In this document: in pieces, positions 30,940 to 36,024 of the stretch
How the letters are laid out: each line of letters opens with the position of its first letter
Numbering within the stretch: position 1 is the first letter of the stretch
Notes under the pieces: generated by a model
Database searches by the model: none
The model's input: the letters and a program-made list of their open reading frames with translations, nothing else
What the model was told of the DNA's origin: nothing
Assembly (NCBI GenBank): GCA_002348465.1
Contig: DEBI01000109.1
Location: forward strand, 1 to 36,024
DNA length: 36,024 bases
Direction of reading: 5' to 3'
Source of the DNA: Gemmatimonadales bacterium UBA2960
Lineage (GTDB): Bacteria > Gemmatimonadota > Gemmatimonadetes > Longimicrobiales > Gaopeijiaceae
Translations under genes and position numbers: made by a program

Positions 30940-32673
30940 TCAGTTGCCGCGGTGCTTGGGGATTTCGAGCCACTGGCCGGCGATTATCCTATTCCTCTCA
31001 ATGCGCGGGTTCGCTTGCAGCATCTCGTTGACAGTGACGCCGTAGCTTCTTGCGATTCCTCCAAGGTTCTCACCACGCGCTACGCGGTGGCGCTCACTGA
31101 AGACAGTGGTGGAATTCCCGGTAGGGGTCGGTGTCTGCTCGGTCACCTCCGGAGCGGTACCAGGCGCTCGGTGGAACTCCGCTAGTTGCACACCGATTTC
31201 ATTTTCGAGTTGTTTCGCACCGCCTATAGAGGGAGGACCGTTGACCATAAGGGAAAAAGCAAGCCTTTCTCCATCTTGTGTCCGGACCATTCCGGTTAGA
31301 GCCGATACTCCATCTATGGTTCCCGTCTTGGCGCGGAGATTGTTTGCGGCTGCAGTCTGATACATTCGACCGAGTTCATACCTTGTTCCGGCGCGTGGGA
31401 GCGACGCCCAGTAATCGGGCCACATTGAACTCTCACTCATTCGACGGATTAAGTCTACGAACGAAGCTGCACTCATTCGGTTTTCTCCGGAGAGGCCCGA
31501 GCCATCAACTTGAAACAGTCCCTCAGTGTCTACGCCTAGCGTGACTAGAGCCTCCCGCACCGCGAGTGCGCTCGCACTAGGTGATCCGATTCCCGAATCG
31601 GCCCGGCCGATGGACCTGAAAATCAATTCTGCAAACAGATTGTTACTCTCTTTATTCACTATCTCGAGGTATTCCGCTAAGGGGCGGGAGGTGTGACGTG
31701 CTAGGATGCGGGCGGCTGGTTTCCCGAGAGCGGGTCCGCTGAGTCGTCTGACGACCGACTCGACAGGCAACTCGACCCGTCTAGTGGAGCCGGTTACAGT
31801 GATTCCACGGTCCTCTAGGACGGCCCGAAATGAAGCCCCTGCGAAGTCAGCGGGAACAGCCACAGTCATCTGACGCCAAACATCTCTCGAACTTGATGAC
31901 ATTTGGCCGGTGATCCGAACTGGTTTCAAAGGATCTTCCCTTAGAATCGCGAGACGTGGCCGAGCCCGATTCGCTACAGTTGTTGCAGTGTTCTCGACAT
32001 TTAGGGCTGAATGCGCGGGAATCGTCTCTACGTTGGGAGGTGCACCGACTGAGCCTGGACGAATCCGGAAGGAGACGACGTTCTCGTTGTACGATAGAGC
32101 CGAGATTGGGGCCGTGAAGTGTTCGTTTAGATCGCTTTGCTCCCACCCTTCGTTCCTGAGTGGACCAGGGAAGAATGAGGCGTCCGCTATAAGATCTCCT
32201 GAAATTTCGGTTATGCCCGCGGCTTCGAGGTCGTCAACTAAGAGCTGAAAGACTTCGTCTTTGCTTACATAGAAGCGGTCAGATAAGCCCGGGTCGCCCG
32301 TTCCGTACAGGGTGAGATCGCCTTGAAGCACTCCGTTTGTGACGGGAGCACTTGAGAGAAGGTAGGTGCGAAAACGGTAGTCTGGTCCTAGTCGTTGCAG
32401 TGCTGCCGCTGTAGTCAGCAATTTGATATTCGATGCCGGAGCTATTGCAGTTGCTGGATCGATGGAAAAGATCGTTTCACCGGAGTCGAGCGAGTACACG
32501 AGTACACTCCATCGGGCTGTTCCCCAATTATACGATTCGAAAGTCTCCCGGATCTCGTTTTGAAGCGACTTCGCATCTTGCGCGCTCAACCCAGTGGGTT
32601 CGGTCGCCATACTCAGGATTACTAGAACTGACCACATGGACGTGATGCAGTTACGTCGCGTGAGGATTGTCAA
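30940..32673 (-). CDS. dacB: PBP4-type D-alanyl-D-alanine carboxypeptidase/endopeptidase (S13) with C-terminal LysM
   Basis: With a TTG start at 32673 the protein has 577 residues and a signal peptide (MTILTRR then a hydrophobic core) ending near GLSAQ. The S13 catalytic motifs are SxxK at 81-84 (SNIK), SxN at 343-345 (SNN) and KTG at 449-451. A Thr/Pro-rich linker (about 505-525) leads to a single LysM domain at about 529-572 (HRVARGENLGGIARSYG). The LysM would hold the enzyme on glycan strands. The TTG lies 20 bases after the Fur-family gene's stop. An ATG at 32637 is an alternative start. The frame extending to 32730 overlaps that regulator gene and is rejected. Confidence 0.9.
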   Translation of the reverse strand: MTILTRRNCITSMWSVLVILSMATEPTGLSAQDAKSLQNEIRETFESYNWGTARWSVLVYSLDSGETIFSIDPATAIAPASNIKLLTTAAALQRLGPDYRFRTYLLSSAPVTNGVLQGDLTLYGTGDPGLSDRFYVSKDEVFQLLVDDLEAAGITEISGDLIADASFFPGPLRNEGWEQSDLNEHFTAPISALSYNENVVSFRIRPGSVGAPPNVETIPAHSALNVENTATTVANRARPRLAILREDPLKPVRITGQMSSSSRDVWRQMTVAVPADFAGASFRAVLEDRGITVTGSTRRVELPVESVVRRLSGPALGKPAARILARHTSRPLAEYLEIVNKESNNLFAELIFRSIGRADSGIGSPSASALAVREALVTLGVDTEGLFQVDGSGLSGENRMSAASFVDLIRRMSESSMWPDYWASLPRAGTRYELGRMYQTAAANNLRAKTGTIDGVSALTGMVRTQDGERLAFSLMVNGPPSIGGAKQLENEIGVQLAEFHRAPGTAPEVTEQTPTPTGNSTTVFSERHRVARGENLGGIARSYGVTVNEMLQANPRIERNRIIAGQWLEIPKHRGN

Positions 32674-32693
32674 AAAAATCTCTGAGACACCTT

Positions 32694-33152
32694 TTAGGGG
32701 GTTACTAAGAGATCCTTCGTCGGCAGGCATTCAGGGCAGTAGCCGGAGAGCTCCAGCCGGTACCCGGTCACCGTGAAGGTTCCTGCTGTTTCCCTCAGAG
32801 AGTCGATCTCACCCGTCATTAGTTCACCGGGAATATCGAGGACTTTCTCGCAAGAAACACAACGGGCATGGTGGTGAGGATCAGTCCTACCATCATAGCG
32901 AGCCGAATGATCTCCGTAGGTGAGTTTGACTGCTAACCCGCATCCAACAAGGGTTTCTAGGCTTTTGTACACCGTTCCTAGCGAGATCGCCGGAAGGCTT
33001 TGTCGAACCGCTAAAAAGACTTCTTCAGCTGTTGGGTGCACGTCAGTCTGCGCGAGATAACGGAAGACCGCCCTTCGCTGTTCAGTGAAGCGTTGGCCGT
33101 TGGCCCCAAGGGCTTTCCTGAGGCGCACATCAGTGGCGGATTTGCTCAACAT
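32694..33152 (-). CDS. Fur-family metal-responsive transcriptional regulator
   Basis: This 152-residue protein has an N-terminal winged helix (QRRAVFRYLAQTDVHPTAEEV, then SLGTVYKSLETLVGCGL) and a C-terminal dimerisation domain. His/Asp residues (DPHHHARCVSC) and a second Cys pair (CPEC) match Fur/PerR metal sites. Whether it senses iron, zinc, manganese or peroxide cannot be decided. I could not find a clear 7-1-7 Fur box near it. It has a good promoter upstream and is followed 20 bases later by the dacB-like gene. Confidence 0.92.
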   Translation of the reverse strand: MLSKSATDVRLRKALGANGQRFTEQRRAVFRYLAQTDVHPTAEEVFLAVRQSLPAISLGTVYKSLETLVGCGLAVKLTYGDHSARYDGRTDPHHHARCVSCEKVLDIPGELMTGEIDSLRETAGTFTVTGYRLELSGYCPECLPTKDLLVTP

Positions 33153-33203
33153 TGGGATTCGTTCACGGACGGACCAGCTAGATGACCTGTAACATCCACC
33201 AAG

Positions 33204-33231
33204 GTTATAACTGCGTTCGAAACCCTGTCAA
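33204..33231 (-). promoter_or_regulatory. Strong sigma70-type promoter for the Fur-family gene
   Basis: On the minus strand a perfect -35 TTGACA (33231-33226) and a -10 TATAAC (33209-33204, five of six matches) are 16 bases apart. Transcription would begin near 33197, about 45 bases before the ATG at 33152. This is the clearest promoter in the window. Confidence 0.62.
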
Positions 33232-33445
33232 TCATAACATTCCTTAATCAACCCTTGGTGAAGCCAGTTCATCCACCTGGATGTCCCGCCGGGCCCCTTT
33301 AAGTGACCCACCCATAAGATTGGTTATTGATAAAACGGGCGGATGACGATCTAGAACCAAACAGGTCAGATGCTTTGCTCAGAAGAGGGTTGCGTGCACA
33401 TTGGGGCGGATTCGATCCCCACACGAGCTCAGATGAGGATGAGGA

Positions 33446-35401
33446 ATGAGTGACGTCGGCGAACTAGATGCGCTTCTTCAGGAAGACAGGAGGTTTCGGC
33501 CTCCTGCTACTTTCGTTGATCAGGCTAACATCAACGATCAAGACATCTACGATAGCGCAGCTAGCGACCCGGAAGGGTACTGGTCCAAGTGGGCTGCGGA
33601 ACTTGATTGGTTCGAGCCTTGGCAAAGAGTGCTCAAATGGTCGCCGCCGCATGCCGAGTGGTTCATGGGCGGAAGAATCAATGTGTCGTACAACTGTCTT
33701 GATCGACATGTGGAGGACGGACGTGGTGATCGTACCGCACTTATATGGGAAGGCGAACCCGGAGATGCTAGGACGTTCACATACGCAGAGTTGCATGGCG
33801 AGGTCTCCCGTTTCGCGAATGTGCTCAGAGGTCTCGGTGTCGAGAAGGGTGATCGAGTAACGATTTATTTGCCCATGATCCCCGAAGCGGCGATTGCGAT
33901 GCTCGCCTGCACTCGGATAGGAGCCATTCACTCGGTTGTCTTTGGCGGATTCAGTCCGGACTCTTTAGCGGACAGAAACAATGACGCAGAGTCAAAGCTG
34001 CTGATAACGGCAGATGGGGGATGGAGGCGCGGCTCGGTTGTGCCGCTTAAGGCCAATACGGATGTGGCGCTGGAAAAGTCCCCTACTGTGAAAAATGTAG
34101 TCGTCGTGGCGCGTGGTGGAGAGCTCACGGAACAAAACGCTGTCAGTATGAAGGAGGGACGCGATCACTGGTACCATGATCTGATGGCAGAGGTGTCTTC
34201 TTCGTGTCCAGCGGTTTCGATGGATTCAGAGGACACACTTTTTATCCTTTACACGTCGGGTACCACGGGGAAGCCGAAGGGTGTTGTTCATACGACGGGT
34301 GGGTACTTGACCCAAGCCTATGCCACAACTAAGACGGTGTTCGACCTTAAGGATGATGACGTATACTGGTGTACTGCTGACGTAGGCTGGATTACGGGAC
34401 ACAGCTACATCGTGTACGGACCTTTGGCCAATTGTGCTCAAGTAGTGATGTACGAGGGTGCTCCTGACACGCCTGATCGCGGCCGGTTTTGGCAACTCTG
34501 TGAGAAATACGGCGTAACCATCTTCTACACGGCTCCGACTGCGATCAGAGCCTTTATGCGTTGGGGAGATGAATGGCCCAAGAAGTATGATCTCTCTTGT
34601 TTGAGGGTTCTGGGTACTGTAGGTGAACCCATCAATCCTGAGGCGTGGATGTGGTATCACCAGGTGATTGGAGGTGAACGCTGCCCGATCGTCGATACGT
34701 GGTGGCAGACCGAGACTGGAGCGATCATGATCACCCCTCTTCCGGGTTTGACCGAGACCAAGCCGGGGACCGCGACTCGCCCGTTCCCAGGGATCGAGGC
34801 TGCTATAAGGGATGGATCCGGAGAGGACACAACGGCTGGTTACCTAGCAATCACAAAGCCATGGCCTTCAATGTTGCGTACAGTTTGGGGCGACGAACAG
34901 AGGTTCAGAGAGACGTACTGGTCGAAGTGGCCGAAAGTCTATTTTCCAGGTGATGGAGCGAAGGTCGACGAAGACGGGTATTTCTGGATTCTTGGCCGTG
35001 TAGATGATGTTCTGAATGTTGCTGGGCACAGGATTGGGACAATGGAAGTGGAGAGTGCCTTGGTAGATCATCCGACTGTGGTGGAGTCTGCAGTAGTTGG
35101 GAAGGCACACGAGATCAAAGGAGAATCAATAGCGGCGTTTGTGACTCTCAGAGAAGGAGTCGAAGGATCAGATGAGCTTGGAACTGAGCTACGGACTCAT
35201 GTGAGCGCTAAGATCGGAGCAATCGCGAAGCCGGAACTCGTGGTTTTCACTGCAGAGCTTCCGAAGACTCGTTCGGGTAAGATCATGCGTCGTCTTCTCC
35301 GTGACATTGCAGAGGGAAGAGCGATAGGCGACACCACTACGCTAGCGGATCCGGCGGTTGTGAAGCGGCTCCAGGCCATGCACGAGACTGAGGAAGGCTA
35401 G
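33446..35401 (+). CDS. acs: Acetyl-coenzyme A synthetase
   Basis: This 651-residue AMP-forming acetate-CoA ligase has the phosphate-binding loop YTSGTTGKPKG, the acetate/AMP-site region DTWWQTETGAIM, the hinge segment LGRVDDVLNVAGHRIGT and the C-terminal PKTRSGKIMRR with the catalytic Lys that is often controlled by acetylation. It activates acetate for the TCA cycle or lipid synthesis. The ATG follows a good gagga site. The 290 bases between the Fur-family gene and acs carry the minus-strand promoter. I see no clear plus-strand promoter there. Confidence 0.97.
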   Translation: MSDVGELDALLQEDRRFRPPATFVDQANINDQDIYDSAASDPEGYWSKWAAELDWFEPWQRVLKWSPPHAEWFMGGRINVSYNCLDRHVEDGRGDRTALIWEGEPGDARTFTYAELHGEVSRFANVLRGLGVEKGDRVTIYLPMIPEAAIAMLACTRIGAIHSVVFGGFSPDSLADRNNDAESKLLITADGGWRRGSVVPLKANTDVALEKSPTVKNVVVVARGGELTEQNAVSMKEGRDHWYHDLMAEVSSSCPAVSMDSEDTLFILYTSGTTGKPKGVVHTTGGYLTQAYATTKTVFDLKDDDVYWCTADVGWITGHSYIVYGPLANCAQVVMYEGAPDTPDRGRFWQLCEKYGVTIFYTAPTAIRAFMRWGDEWPKKYDLSCLRVLGTVGEPINPEAWMWYHQVIGGERCPIVDTWWQTETGAIMITPLPGLTETKPGTATRPFPGIEAAIRDGSGEDTTAGYLAITKPWPSMLRTVWGDEQRFRETYWSKWPKVYFPGDGAKVDEDGYFWILGRVDDVLNVAGHRIGTMEVESALVDHPTVVESAVVGKAHEIKGESIAAFVTLREGVEGSDELGTELRTHVSAKIGAIAKPELVVFTAELPKTRSGKIMRRLLRDIAEGRAIGDTTTLADPAVVKRLQAMHETEEG

Positions 35402-35427
35402 GCCGGCCTACTAGGAGACTAACTCCC

Positions 35428-36024
35428 TCAGCTCTCTGCGAAGGGATCCGAGGTTGGGGGTGCCTTTGATGCGCGTTCTTCGGCCGACTTCTCTTTGATT
35501 TTACGAGCGGGTACGCCGACGTAAACCCAGTGAGGATCAGTGCTTCTTGTCAGCATCGAGCCTGCTCCGACCATTGAGTCTTCGGCAACGTGCGTGCCGG
35601 CTAGTATTGTCGCATGATAAGTGATGCGTGCGCCCTGACCGATCACTGTCCTAGGGAGGTAGACGATCCTTCCATCAACGATGTTGTGTGAGTGCGAATA
35701 AACGTTTGCGAAGTCCGAGACTGACGACCGGTTACCCATTTCTATGCCCCCGCGATCGTCTAGAAGCACATGGCGATGCACAACGACGTCGTCTCCGACG
35801 TCCATGTTATACCCGAAGGAGAATCTGACGTGTGTGAAGGCCTTAAAGTTTTCTCCGCACGAGTTGAACACATGCCTGGCAAGGACTCTTCGAAAGCGGA
35901 TGCCGAGGTCGATGTTCTCACCTAGTGAACTGCGATCGAACATCTCCCATAGCCATAGTAGTGGCTTTCGTGGTTCGTATTTTGCGAGATCAATTTCCTC
36001 GTAATATTCGGGTTCTAGCGTGAC
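35428..36024 (-). CDS. Left-handed beta-helix acyltransferase, 5' truncated by window edge
   Basis: The frame is open to base 36024, so the ATG at 35943 is internal. At least 198 residues are visible. A preceding helical stretch contains EYYEEIDLAKY. The rest is a hexapeptide-repeat beta helix of the maltose/galactoside acetyltransferase type, with the catalytic-type His in ANVYSHSHNI and the characteristic GAGSMLTRSTDPHWVYVGVPARKIK C-terminal block. The acyl acceptor is not known. It converges on acs with a 26-base gap. Confidence 0.85.
   Translation of the reverse strand, partial: VTLEPEYYEEIDLAKYEPRKPLLWLWEMFDRSSLGENIDLGIRFRRVLARHVFNSCGENFKAFTHVRFSFGYNMDVGDDVVVHRHVLLDDRGGIEMGNRSSVSDFANVYSHSHNIVDGRIVYLPRTVIGQGARITYHATILAGTHVAEDSMVGAGSMLTRSTDPHWVYVGVPARKIKEKSAEERASKAPPTSDPFAES

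Noticed and set aside
32674..32730. Longer start for the PBP4-LysM gene inside the Fur-family gene
   Set aside because: The extra 19 residues lie before a clear signal peptide and overlap the regulator's coding end.
33395..33425. T-arm-like ATTCGATCCCC before acs, possible tRNA
   Set aside because: The flanking bases do not form a 5-bp T stem, and no D arm, anticodon arm or acceptor stem is found upstream.
35399..35410. Perfect 12-bp palindrome TAGGCCGGCCTA at the acs stop codon
   Set aside because: It includes the stop codon, has no T-run on either strand and is short enough to be chance, so a terminator is not supported.
1..36024. CRISPR array, insertion sequence, phage or defence cluster
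   Set aside because: No regularly spaced direct repeats, transposase, integrase or restriction genes were seen. Gene content is housekeeping throughout.

Overview
The window looks like ordinary chromosome from a Gram-negative-type, aerobic, heterotrophic bacterium with moderate GC. It has outer-membrane and lipoprotein-like proteins, a complete F-type ATP synthase, acetyl-CoA synthetase, an electron-transfer flavoprotein and a class A PBP. My best guess is an uncultivated, possibly marine, Gemmatimonadota. This rests on gene content and protein flavour only, with no marker gene, so it is a weak inference. I found no rRNA, tRNA, CRISPR array, insertion sequence or phage gene. Start codons are often TTG or GTG, and many neighbouring genes overlap by a few bases.

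Layout. 1-594: 3' part of a prepilin peptidase, cut by the window edge. 605-3666 (minus): moxR, then a CNNM/CorC-type CBS protein, a gamma-carbonic-anhydrase-like protein and a 59-residue zinc-ribbon protein that overlaps the end of the previous gene. 3667-4050: divergent regulatory region. 4051-11466 (plus): the full ATP synthase operon atpZ-I-B-E-F-H-A-G-D-C, followed by a PHP-family phosphoesterase. 12321-17279 (minus): PBP1A, a V4R-domain protein, ruvX, mltG and thiE, a cell-wall growth cluster with tight overlaps. 17479-19832 (plus): a lipoprotein with an HEXXH protease motif, coupled to aroB. 19833-22058: a long, strongly structured leader, then a NYN-LOTUS-LOTUS-HhH protein. 22188-25515 (plus): an NhaC-type antiporter and etfBA. 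25589-28088 (minus): an outer-membrane beta-barrel-like protein, moeA and an M23 lipoprotein. 28225-29277 (plus): a secreted SH3-repeat protein. 29364-30284 (minus): an EamA transporter. 30579-30821 (plus): a small unknown protein. 30940-33152 (minus): a Fur-family regulator, then a PBP4-like D,D-peptidase with a C-terminal LysM domain. 33446-35401 (plus): acs. 35428-36024 (minus): a left-handed beta-helix acyltransferase cut by the window edge.

Most of this is housekeeping: energy (ATP synthase, ETF, acs), peptidoglycan synthesis and trimming (PBP1A, MltG, PBP4-LysM, M23) and cofactors (ThiE, MoeA, AroB). The most unusual locus is 19918-22058. A likely promoter is followed by about 340 bases that can form at least seven hairpins. 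The last two stems exclude each other and the final one ends 7 bases before the first possible start codon. The downstream gene joins a PIN-like NYN ribonuclease domain to two LOTUS (OST-HTH) RNA-binding domains and a helix-hairpin-helix domain. An RNA-processing protein controlled through its own leader RNA is a reasonable hypothesis, but it remains untested inference.
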